A stretch of DNA of 64,000 nt from Solenopsis invicta (taxonomy: Eukaryota > Arthropoda > Insecta > Hymenoptera > Formicidae). Position numbers and translations under genes: made by a program. The notes under the pieces are model-generated. The model was not told where the DNA came from. It searched no databases and worked only from the letters and a program-made list of their open reading frames with translations. Within the stretch, counting starts at the first letter, position 1. Each line of letters begins with the position of its first letter. Where the stretch lies: positions 24,512,346 to 24,576,345 of the forward strand of contig NC_052667.1 of the NCBI RefSeq assembly GCF_016802725.1. The letters run 5' to 3'. Below are positions 26,601 to 36,300 of this stretch, in pieces.

Positions 26601-26713
26601 GGATAACCTGGGCCTGGTAATTTATTGATTAATCGTCCTTTTGGTCCATAATGAAAGTAACAATGAAACACTAAATATGCAACAAGAATAAATAATAATA
26701 TGGTAATAAACAT
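16388..26713 (-). CDS. CYP4: Cytochrome P450 family 4, copy 1 (511 aa, 12 exons)
   Basis: Exons (minus): 26563-26713, 23724-23836, 23399-23489, 22911-23096, 21262-21355, 20377-20479, 19440-19539, 19168-19274, 19026-19094, 17676-17844, 16620-16799, 16388-16560; sum 1,536 bases, stop TAA, all GT-AG, phases consistent. An N-terminal membrane anchor (about residues 1-20) is followed by the proline-rich hinge LPGPGYPIIG, so it should sit in the ER membrane. CYP4 hallmark EVDTFMFEGHDTT spans residues 308-320 (I helix, oxygen activation). ExxR is E373-R376 (EGLRLYP), the PERF-type motif is FDPDRF (425-430), and the heme loop FSAGPRNCIG has the iron-ligand Cys453. Length is normal for CYP4. It is a monooxygenase needing NADPH-P450 reductase; fatty-chain hydroxylation is the usual family chemistry and the substrate here is unknown. 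Introns carry several MITEs. Subfamily not assigned. Confidence 0.94.
17580..17655. repeat. Duplicated (TA)n microsatellite block
   Basis: Two TA runs are separated by a repeated unit, TAATGTGTAATATAATATTA. It lies just 3' of CYP4 exon 10 in copy 1. Copies 2 and 3 have single shorter TA runs at about 45,370 and 59,370. Confidence 0.9.
18445..18715. mobile_element. Palindromic MITE in CYP4 intron 9 (copy 1)
   Basis: Inverted ends contain GCTGATATTT and TGTGATTTTAT; inside, GTTGATAAATTTT...TTAAAACA is mirrored by TGTTTTAAGAAC...AAATTTATCAAC. Orthologous inserts lie at about 46,185-46,455 (copy 2) and 60,165-60,430 (copy 3). A related half-copy sits in intron 1 at about 23,950-24,127 and 51,460-51,620. 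Confidence 0.75.
19596..20226. mobile_element. MITE with AGGGGGTAACCACTA ends in CYP4 intron 6 (copy 1)
   Basis: The inverted ends are GAGGGGCTAGCCACTA on the left and TAGTGGTAACCCCCTC on the right, about 631 bases apart. The interior has many GATTTCAT/TGATTT steps and no real ORF. It is shared at the same site by all three CYP4 copies, so it predates the duplications. Confidence 0.8.
22496..22776. mobile_element. Nested ~280-bp MITE present in copy 1, absent in copy 2
   Basis: Terminal inverted repeats of about 52 bases: CAATACAAATTAAACAAGAA... against ...TTGTTCAATTTGTATT. It sits inside an older inverted-repeat element (arms about 21,489-21,590 and about 22,430-22,475 plus 22,787-22,860) in intron 4. 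The matching place in copy 2 (about 50,270-50,330) lacks it. Confidence 0.7.
24128..25050. mobile_element. ~920-bp non-autonomous DNA transposon in CYP4 copy 1 intron 1
   Basis: It begins AGGGATGAGTGGGGTAAATA and ends ...GATTTAGCCCATACTCTCCT, which is an imperfect inverted repeat. CYP4 copy 2 has the uninterrupted flank (TTTTTATAATAATGATAA, about 51,616), marking an empty site. A second, diverged copy lies at 57,146-57,998. There is no transposase ORF. Confidence 0.75.
25710..26187. mobile_element. hAT-like palindromic MITE in CYP4 copy 1 intron 1
   Basis: The ends mirror each other: GTGATATTTAGGGATGGCAA on the left, and the complement of ...TTTCCATTTTATAATATCAC on the right. The interior is a foldback rich in GTTAC/GTAAC around TTGACTTGTTACGTAA. 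The TAGGGATGGCAA start suggests hAT, but this rests on pattern only. Confidence 0.5.
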
Positions 26714-27015
26714 TTTTATCGTAATTGTTGTTCCAATTGGATTCAGTTTTGTGTTTCTTCAGCTTTAGATTGTATGTATCATTGAAAATTTAAAATTTAT
26801 TTATGACGAATTTTATTATTATCCTGAAAAGATGAATAAGATTGTACAAGTAATGCATAATAAACATTAAAATATGGTAATTAAATAAACTTGTAAACGT
26901 TCTCATTGAATCTTTTAGTACTAAATAGTTACGTTCTGACAAAATGATGTTTTCTCATTGAGCACTCACTTACATATAAAGATAACTATTTACTTCTTCC
27001 AGTTTTCTTATCGCG

Positions 27016-27023
27016 TATTTATA
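27016..27023 (-). promoter_or_regulatory. Probable TATA box of CYP4 copy 1
   Basis: TATAAATA followed by CGC on the minus strand, 303 bases before the start codon. The same TATAAATACGC stands 326 bases before the start of copy 2, in otherwise diverging flank, which supports function. Confidence 0.55.
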
Positions 27024-27221
27024 CATAGATATATATGTATATAATTGTTCTTGATGAAGATTAATGAACATTAAGTTTGAAGTATAAGTCAACAGTCAAG
27101 TCTTAAGTATTGAGGAACAATTTAATATTTATGATATTTTATATTTACATTTGTAATGGCGACTTAAATCAGAAGTTCATTATAAATTTTATTTTTTCTG
27201 TTTAAAATTCAATACATAGAG

Positions 27222-27330
27222 CAGTGGTTCTTAACCTGGGATGCGCACACCTCTGGTGATGCGGGAAAGCATTTCTGGGGGTGCGAGAGACGTTTCTAAA
27301 TTCTCAATAGTAACAACCATCTAAACGCTA
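27222..27330. mobile_element. hAT-type terminal sequence, insertion specific to copy 1
   Basis: CAGTGGTTCTTAACCTGGG is a close match to the known hAT (Charlie-like) terminal inverted repeat. The paralogous flank of copy 2 (about 53,800) reads straight through without it. No matching right end was found, so the boundary is open. Confidence 0.55.
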
Positions 27331-27415
27331 TAAAAAACTATATTAAAACTATAATACAAGAAAAACAACAGCAGTGTAGCCAATAATTTTGAATTTGTGT
27401 GTAAATAAAAGTTAA

Positions 27416-27600
27416 ATACGGAACATATAAAATATATACAAGTATATATTATACACTATATAAAAGTTTAAAGCAATTTGAAAAACGTAAAAAATATTAT
27501 TAAATTTCACATAATCTTGCCTTGTGTGAAATGTGGTGTGAATAATAAAATTATTTCCACTGAACAAAATGACATAAGAACAGAGTTTTTGTATATTTTC
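27416..27600. repeat. Block shared with 55,005-55,190 and, in part, 29,115-29,195
   Basis: All three places share a string like TGAAACGYGRWGTGRATAATG followed by ATTATTTTCA and CGAAC. The first two also share the preceding ATGGAACATATAAAATAT. The pieces at 27.4 and 55.0 kb lie upstream of CYP4 copies 1 and 2. No protein family was recognised. Confidence 0.55.
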
Positions 27601-27760
27601 CCCACTACTAATTTTGTTTTCTAAAAATTTTTATTTGTTTTATAAGTATAATAAAGCTTATTTTTTTACGAATTCAAGGATGTATGATAAGGTTATGTTT
27701 CGACATTTCCAAAAATAATTTGTGAAAATTATACATTTACGTAACACTTAAAAGTGTTGG

Positions 27761-27830
27761 TTATATTCTTTGACTATATAACTAATAGTCAAAGGTTATA
27801 CTCTTTGATTATGTAACTAATAGTCAAAGG
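27761..27830. repeat. Two tandem 35-bp repeats with internal hairpin
   Basis: The units 27,761-27,795 and 27,796-27,830 differ at a few bases. Each contains CTTTGAYTAT and ATAGTCAAAG, which can pair. The start of a third unit follows. Confidence 0.9.
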
Positions 27831-27959
27831 TTATATTCGCATTGCATTATTTATTTGAGCTTTGCCTTTGCAAGCCAAAATCTGATGATTGGAACTAAAT
27901 CTTGAGTCACGACAACAATCAGAGTTAAAAATAAATACATGTTTGTCCTACAATTAGCC

Positions 27960-28230
27960 GACTGCCCCGAAACGACACTCTCGAAAATCGTATCGCAAAG
28001 GAAACGTTCGATTATGATCCTGCACGATGAGTCCGATCAGGACATCTCCGTCTTACATGTTTACGACCACAATCTAGGGTCGTGAACCGCGTGAAACGAT
28101 CGCAGTAAATGCGTAAATAGCATACAATAAAACGTATCAAGAGGCGCAATCGCGCCGCCCGCCAAAGTGCGAGCGAAGCGAATTGACCCTCTTTTACTCG
28201 AGTCAGCGAGTTCCAAGAATGTTATATCGA
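27960..28230. other. GC-rich island of unknown origin
   Basis: A GC-richer patch in AT-rich flank, containing CGCGCCGCCCGCC and several CpG-rich words. An open stretch of 63 codons on the minus strand has no recognisable domain. A repeat fragment is the simplest reading. Confidence 0.35.
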
Positions 28231-29800
28231 CTAGAAAATTATTTAATAACATTTTTCGTTTCTAAATCTTCTTTCTAATAGCGTTTCTTATTTGTCATGA
28301 TTAACAATGCTAATGTTGAATAATTAATTAATCTAGTTTCCTTTCAAGATATATTCTTAAAGTAGAATACATTAAGCACGCTGTTATAAACATCCTTGCA
28401 TTTGAATATGTATAAGTGCAGGAGTACAGTATATAAAACAAAATAATTTTTAATCGTTTTGAAACAAAAAATCAGTAGAAAATTATTCAAGTTGTCGTGA
28501 CCTTGGTCAGTAAATAAGCAAATATTGATTCATTTTTTCCAAAGTTTTTATATTTCTATACACAATTCAAACAAGCAAATTTATGTTCAATTAAAACATC
28601 ATAAAATACCGTGATGTTTTCTGTCATACTAAATTTATATTTTAAATAATAAAATAATGATTAGAAATAAATATTTTTATAATGTATTATAATTGGTTTA
28701 AAATACATAACTATTGGGTATAAATAACTCCGAAAGTAATTCAATGCTAATATCACATTTTATATACAATTAACACATTGTAATATAATTTACAATATTT
28801 TACAATAATTATAATATAATTTTAAATAATAATTGTTATTTACAAATATATATTGAACATATATATTTTACCCCGAAAATTTTTACGTGCGACAGTTATA
28901 TTATTTATGACGCCGATTTTGTTATTATTTTATTTTATAAGCGTAGATGTACAAAATATTATAGTTCAACAATATTGGATATCTTTTATCTGAAAAGATG
29001 ATATTGCACCAAATATATTGCACTTAAGTACAGTACCATTACGTAAAAGTATTTAATATAAATTTATTGCTACGTACGAATTCAAGAACATTTAAAAGGA
29101 AAAAGATTTATGCTCGGTATGTTTTTTTGCATGAAACGCGAAGTGGATAATGTAAATAAAGTTATTTTCAACGAACGGATCGCCACAAGAATTGCTCACG
29201 TGGTACGGAAAGAATTTTATTACGAGAAGTATGTCCTTCATTTTTCAACAAAAACGTTCGGTGCACTTCACACATTAATTGATTTTACAAATGGAACTTC
29301 TAGTGTGCTTCAATCTCGTTTTATTCCATTCTTCTGTCCTCTTTCCTTTAGAGTCTAGAGCTTCAAATGCAAATCGTAGTGTAAGACTATGATGCAAATA
29401 ACGTACATGTCATTTTTAACTTTATATTTCACATTTGTTTATACAATGTATAATAATAATTTATGCTGCACATTCGAAAGAAAAAATATCCATGTTAAAT
29501 TACTTTTATTTATTTTATATCATTAATACCAAAATTTGGTTATAGATAGTGTAATATTTTTTATAACATCAGTGTATTATTTGATGAACAATACTTATTA
29601 CAACTATTTATCATAAAAACATAAATTGTATCTTAATTATCTTGAAAACCTATTAATTAATCGAGTTATTTTCATTATTAATCTACAACCTTTCTATCTA
29701 CTAAATACGACTTAAATGAATTGGTTTATACACGTTAGACTCTAAATTTATTCTAGTTTGACAGCAATAAAACAGACAAACAATAATAATAGATATAAGA
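28231..29800. other. Gene-poor AT-rich stretch
   Basis: No supported gene. An 82-codon plus-strand ORF at 29,110-29,358 overlaps the repeated block described at 27,416, but it has no known domain. A (GA)n run follows at 29,803-29,834. Confidence 0.5.
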
Positions 29801-29802
29801 AT

Positions 29803-29834
<32 letters not shown>
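29803..29834. repeat. (GA)n microsatellite
   Basis: An uninterrupted run of GA dinucleotides. Confidence 0.95.
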
Positions 29835-29837
<3 letters not shown>

Positions 29838-29844
29838 TAAATGC

Positions 29845-29938
29845 TAGTTTATTGGCAAGTCTTACTTTTGCCCTTACAGCATCATGTTATCCTTGCTGGT
29901 TAAACTACTCAGAAGTATTCGTTGGTGAAAGGTGCATC
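29845..29938 (-). pseudogene. Possible terminal exon of a decayed AO copy
   Basis: After a good acceptor (TTGATTTTTTTAG), the minus strand reads APFTNE and then, one frame over, RILLSSLTSKDNMML with a stop. This resembles the last residues of aldehyde or xanthine oxidases (a P-x-T-x-E-x-I stretch, then a short tail). A single frameshift is needed. The place and strand fit the AO fragment at 31.5-32.6 kb, but the call rests on a short stretch only. Confidence 0.3.
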
Positions 29939-30829
29939 TAAAAAAATCAATACGTGAATACTTACATTATATAATAATATGTTTTATAAGAAAAAGTTTA
30001 CATGAAATAAAGAATAAAACGAGAGACGGAACAGAAATCTAATTTTCCAGCGGATAATAATTTATCTTACTATGAAAAATGCACGAACTACAGAAACAAC
30101 ATGAAACATTGCAGCAATATTGCAGTAACGTTGTTGCATTATTACTGCTACTGCTACTAAAATTAAGCAATTCAATTCTTTTGTGCAATCACTAGAACAG
30201 GCTCACTTTATGTGCATTATTCTAAATTTTCCATTCAAGTTATTTGGTAATTTGAATAATAGTATACTACTGCAAAGCGAATGGAACTGTCAGTCCTTAC
30301 GTCATCTAGATCTAAAGAGTTACTCTCACTAAAGATAACGAATTTAGAAATTCATATGTATAATAAGAGATGTGTGAGTTCGAACTCGCTACCTGTTACT
30401 TACGAGTTTATCGCTGTCACACATCTGGCACAAATATGCAAATCACAAAATAGAATAATTTTTCGTGTTTATTTCCAATATATTCAATATACTCTTAACA
30501 CCTATGCATTCTTAAAACTTACCTAATTAGTACTATTCGTTCTTATATCCTGCATCCGCTCTAGCAAAGTTCAACGCATAACGAATCGCGATTGCAATTA
30601 CGTAACTCATGCAAAGCGGAGGTTCACCACAGTCGCTGTAATAAAATTTTCACAATTAATGGACATCCAATTTTTTTAATTTTTTCAGATCTCTCATGAC
30701 GGGACAGTTTTTTTAATTTTTTTTGTGGTGAAGAAAGTGGTGAGAAAAAATTGTAAATTCTTAAAAACTTTTTGCATTTTTTAAATTTTCTTTGATCTCG
30801 TTAAACACTTGGTTTCATTAAATTTTAAT

Positions 30830-31513
30830 ACTGTTACGTCTGGCAGATAAAATTTTTTATTTTCTTGCGCCATCTTTTTTAGACTTGTCTAGCAATACCA
30901 AATTAAATTCGGAACCACCCTCCGATCAATTAAATAAAACCCAAATCCACGCGGACCTCATAATTCGCTATCGGTACAGTTCTAATAAAATTCTCCTACC
31001 AGTACAAAGCGCGAAGTCGAGAAAAATCATAGTACAGCCTTATGCGAGCCCCGCTTCGCGCAGTTTCCACGATCGTCTAGAAAGGTCGCGCGTACGATCT
31101 CCGCGTCATCGCGGAAACTATTGGCGCGAGCCGCGCGGTCGCGGAGCGGTGCGAATCCCTAAGGACTATACGTTACAAAATACTATCGCTCCGAATTTAC
31201 CGCGAACATAAGGAATCGTCCCGCAACACCTCTTGCCTATATTCTTGCCTATATAAGGAGCGAAATCGGAGCTTCGTAGTTCAGATCCGTCTTGTTAGTT
31301 CAGCGAGATTCGCTGCCCGGCGACCGCCAAAACACAGACCTCCAAGTACGATTGCACCGACGGGTGGGTTTTATCCCAGGCAAAGACGTTGGTCTTCGGG
31401 ATGGCCCCGGTCGAATGCCTTTTCCTTCTCTACCTTTCTCCTTTCTCTCTTCCTCTTATCAGAGTCTCAGAGGATTGAACCAAGCATTAGCTTGAGTATG
31501 GCCTCACTCGACG
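30830..31513 (+). repeat. GC-rich LTR-like block (possible solo LTR)
   Basis: It starts near TGTTACGTCTGGC, is much richer in GC than its flanks, and holds a TATA-type promoter (CCTATATAAGGAGC) followed by TTAGTTCAGCGAG. It ends abruptly at about 31,513, where similarity to the AO intron begins (compare 6,496). No partner LTR or target duplication was found. An open frame of 108 codons at 30,885-31,211 is not recognised. Confidence 0.4.
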
Positions 31514-32616
31514 ATATAAATAAAAAGCAATATAAATTTAGTAATGCATTGTAATGAATATTATAAACGCAAAAATAATATGTAAATGTTTTGAACAATT
31601 TTAATAATTCTATTCAAATATAATTAAAAAAAATCACAATAAACATTTTATACACATTTTTGTAGTAGCTCATGTCTATATGTATAAACGAAAATTACCG
31701 TGTGCAGTATTTCCTCCATTTAATATGTACATAGCGTTCAGGTTTTGGTGAACTGTCGCGAATAGATTATTGATTGAGTAAACTTTGCAAAATTTTGCAT
31801 CCTCTAATTTTATGTCCACCGCTGTGTCTTTTTCGTAAAGTTGCTCATTGCGACAACTACTTGTACATGGCACTCCGTATTTCAGGCAAGTTTTGAACTT
31901 GTAAAAATCCTGTTAAGCATATATTAATATACTACTAAAACAGGATGTAAACAATACAGTATAAAAAGAATATTAAAAAAAACCATATACAATTGAATAA
32001 TGTCAGTTAATTATTAATTATTAAGAATATTAAGATAAAGCAGCACAAGACAACTTTGTCTTTGAGCATAAAATGAAATTAAAAACATTATTTTAAAATA
32101 CAAATTTAAATTAAAATATTACAAAAAAAAGTAAAATTTATTTTTTATTTCTATTAATAAGAATAAAAATTTTTGTCCAAACACCTCAATGTCGCGAATG
32201 CTTTTCACCATTGATGAAGGAGCATCGTTAGCAAATCCTTTAAACGCATCCAAAATCGGACGATACCCAGTACATCGACAAATATCTTTGCCAAAAGAAT
32301 TTTCGATTTGCTGCATAGATAATTTTTTGTCACGTATAAGACAATAAATTATAAATAATAAATACATTAACAAACGTTACGTTCAATTTCATGATACTTT
32401 CAATAAGATATTATAATAATTACAATTTTATATATTTGATTGTGATAATGGACAATTTACAAATTGTTCATTATTAGAAAATAAATAAGTCTTGGGGTTT
32501 GTTATTAATATGTTATGTTCTTAGGGTAAACTTGCTTTCTCTTTAGTGCAATTTTTTTGCTACGGCAACAATTCAGATAATATCTTAACATAAAGCAAAA
32601 AATTTAGTACATTTCC

Positions 32617-33068
32617 TGTATAATCGTGAGGCTGTGCCTCTCCACGAGTGCCACCGGAATGTGCTCGGTAGCCGTGGCCGAAAGACATGTGTCTCTCTAC
32701 GTTTTGTATGTCCGCTGCCTTTATGATACGATGTACTCGCTGGGTGGGGAACAAGAAGAAATTCCGCGCACCATGTATAAAACTGTATTTCGCGTAGTAC
32801 AAACGATCACAAGAGATGACGAGAACAATGTCTATAGACACGCACCGTGGCGGCTCACAACGAGAAGTGAAGTCGCGCTCGCGCTTGGCGACAAGGCGCA
32901 GCCGAAAAAACGAACGAAAATCGCGGAAAAAGGTCGCGAGACCCAAGAGATGGCGATGCCTGCTCGCAAGGCGCAGGACGAGCCTAAGAGTGGCGCGAAT
33001 ACCGGACGGCGCGAAACTTATTGAATTAAATTAAAGATACCATGTATATATATACGTGGTATCGTACA
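32617..33068 (-). repeat. 3' LTR of the BEL/Pao element
   Basis: 452 bases, TGTATAATCG...GTATCGTACA on the plus strand. It contains the palindrome GATACCATGTATATATATAC... near its right end. ORFs inside it are not genes. Confidence 0.95.
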
Positions 33069-33081
33069 ACGCCGCCCCTCC
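33069..33081 (-). other. Polypurine tract of the BEL/Pao element
   Basis: On the minus strand GGAGGGGCGGCGT stands directly before the 3' LTR, as expected for the plus-strand priming site. Confidence 0.6.
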
Positions 33082-33303
33082 GTTGAAAGGACATACTTTC
33101 AACATCATGTTACAGCTTGGATCACTGAGTAATCGTTTGAGAAGGCGATTGCTGGAAGAGCATGTTACAATAATTGTTTGAACGCAAATAACTTGTTCGA
33201 AAACTTGAAATAATTACTGAAATGAAATGGCGCAGGTTACAAAATAAACTTAAAATTACGCGAGTTTGTTTGGTCGGATTACAAAAAAAAATCTCATTAC
33301 GTG

Positions 33304-36300
33304 CTATTCCTCAATGGGTAGGATAGCAATTTTTGACAATGGCCTGGTAAACAGACCCCGCGCAGTACGGACAGTGGCAGTTCGAACGATGTTGTCTGGT
33401 CCGGGATGAACCTCCTCCACTCGACCGATTGACCATTGTAGGGGGGCCAATCCCTGTGATTTGAGCAGGACCATCTGTTTAGGCCTTAATCGTTCGCCCT
33501 TGTTGATCTTCCACTTCGTGCGCTCCTGTAAGGTATGCAAGTATTCTTGGCTCCACCTGCGCCAAAAATGCTGTCTGATTTGTTCGACACGCTGCCAACG
33601 GACCAGTCTATTCTCGCTTACATCAGTAACATCAGTGTAAGGAAAACTATTCAAGGCCGTGCCAACCAAAAAATGACCTGGGCTCAAATACGACAGGTCG
33701 TTGGGATCGTCGCTTAGTGGAGTTAGAGGACGTGAGTTTAAGATCGCTTCTATTTCGCAGAATATTGTTTGAAGCTCTTCGAAGGTCAAAGGCGACTTTC
33801 CGGCTATTCGGTATAAGTGGTGCTTCGCCGATTTTACTGCGGCCTCCCAAAGTCCGCCAAAATGCGGCGCGTTAGGTGGAATGAATTTCCACGCAGTTTC
33901 GTGATCACGCAGGAAATGATTGATGTTAGCTTGGGTTTGATCTTGAGACAAGAGGTCGAAAAATTCTTTAAGTTGCCTTTGAGCTCCGACAAACGTCGTT
34001 CCGTTATCGGAATATATGCAGACCGGTTTACCCCTACGTGCCACAAAACGCTTGAGTGCGGCAATAAAGGAATCTGATGTGAGATCGGAAACGAGCTCCA
34101 AATGCACTCCCTTTGTCGCAAAGCATACAAAAATTGATAAATATGCCTTGTGATTTCCAGCATTGCGTCGCTTAGATTCTCGAATCACAAAGGGGCCGGC
34201 ATAATCGACGCCACAATGCGCGAATGGGTTTGAGATATTTACGCGCCCGGCGGGCAATGAGCCCATGATTGCTTCCGAAGGCACCGGCTTCATCTTGAAA
34301 CACGTCACGCAGTTTTTTAATATTTTTCGCGTAACCGATCGAAGAGATATTGGCCAGAAGCGCTGCCTTACTGCGGCCATCGTGGCCTGCGCGCCAGCGT
34401 GTGCATTACGCACGTGTTCCCGTTCTATAATTCTTTGAGTGAGAATGTGATTTTGTGGCAATAGAATGGGGTGACGCATATCAGAATTTAGATTAGAATT
34501 GCCTAACCTACCGCCCACGCGGATTAGCTTGTCCTTGTTCACGAAGGGTGAGAGGGACAATAAGCGGCTGGCCGGGTTAATGGTTTGACCTTTTAATAAG
34601 GCCTTGTATTCATCTGAAAAGACTTGTTCTTGCACGGATTTACACATGACCTCTAGGGCGGTTGACGCCTCGTGATGAGATATGAAAATAGTTGGTGCGG
34701 CTGGGCGGAATGACCTCGTAATTCTCAAACAGTATGCGAGTACGCGACATGCCTTATTAAGGTTTGAAAATTTGTTTAATAATTCGTTGACGATTGAATG
34801 CTCGATGACGGCAATAGCCGTGGTACACCTTTTTTGCTCTGGCATGTCTTCTGGTGCGCGTGCGAAATCGGACTTGGGCCAAGATTCTTCGCCCAGTTTG
34901 AGAAATGCGGGTCCGTGCCACCACAACGACGAGCTTGTTAACTCTTGCGGGTCGAGACCGCGTGATAGAATGTCAGCAGGATTTTCCGGTGACCTAATGT
35001 GACGCCAACTGCTGGGATTCGTAGCCCCTTGAATCTCGCTGATTCGGTTGGCTACGAAAGTAGACCATTTTCGCGATGGCGAGACTATCCAATTCAGGAC
35101 TATTGTGGAGTCCGACCATAAGAAGGTTTGTACATCAGAGAGGCTGAATGCTGTATCGACCTTTTTTACTAGCCTGGCTAACAATACCGCCGCCAACAGT
35201 TCAAGGCGCGGTAGGGAAACGGCCTTCAGGGGCGCGACACGAGATTTAGAGCATAACAATTCGATGTGATATGCATCGTTTCCTAGCTTGGTTCGGAAGT
35301 ATATTGCCGCTCCGTAGGCCTTTTCGCTCGCGTCACAAAACCCATGAATTTGTGTTGATTGCGGATTTGTGTCGAGCTTGACGCAACGTGGGATGCAAAT
35401 TTGATTGATGCTAGATAATTGTGAATTGAATTTCAACCAGCGCGAATGAAGATTCTGCGGGGCAGATTCGTCCCAGTGGATGCCCAATTGCCAGAGCTCT
35501 TGCAAAATCAATTTAGCTAGCACGATGATAGGACCCAATAATCCGAGTGGATCGAAGAGTCTGGAGACCTCGGATAGAATGACTCGCTTAGATACGGCTG
35601 ATTGGTTGTCGTCAGGTTTGTATGAGAAATGGAAGGTATCTTGAAATTGATTCCAATGGACTCCTAATATGGATGAGTCCATGCCGGTGTCAATCGTGAA
35701 GACACCATCGTTTTGGGCGTTAGTATTTGCTAACAGGCCCGGACAATTAGATGCCCATTTGCTGAGCTCGAAGGCTCCTAAACGCAATAACTGAATTGTT
35801 TGCTCTCGCAGCATTTTTGCCTCGCTAATTGTATCTGCTCCAGTTAGAACGTCATCCACATAAAAGTCCCGTCCTACAAACATGGAACCTATGGGAAAGT
35901 CGTTGGCGTAATGTTCAGCTAGCCATTTGAGGCATCTCGTGGCTAAATACGAGGCGGACGATGTGCCGTATGTCACAGTGATGAGTTCATACGTTTTAAT
36001 TTCGGAAGTAGGATTGTCTCGCCAAAGAATGCGCTGATAGCGCGTTTGTGAAGAGTGCACCATGATTTGGCGGTACATTTTGATAATATCCGCCGCCAGG
36101 ACGAAGCGGAAGGTACGGAAACGCAGAAGAATCGAAAATAAGTCCTGCTGTACCGTTGGGCCTACCATGAGCGTGTCGTTCAATGACACCCCTGTCGAGC
36201 CTTTACTCGAGGCGTCGAAGACTACCCGTATTTTGCTTGAACCTGCTGTATGCTTGAAAACGCAATGGTGGGGTAAATAGAATGATTCCGCGCCATCGTC

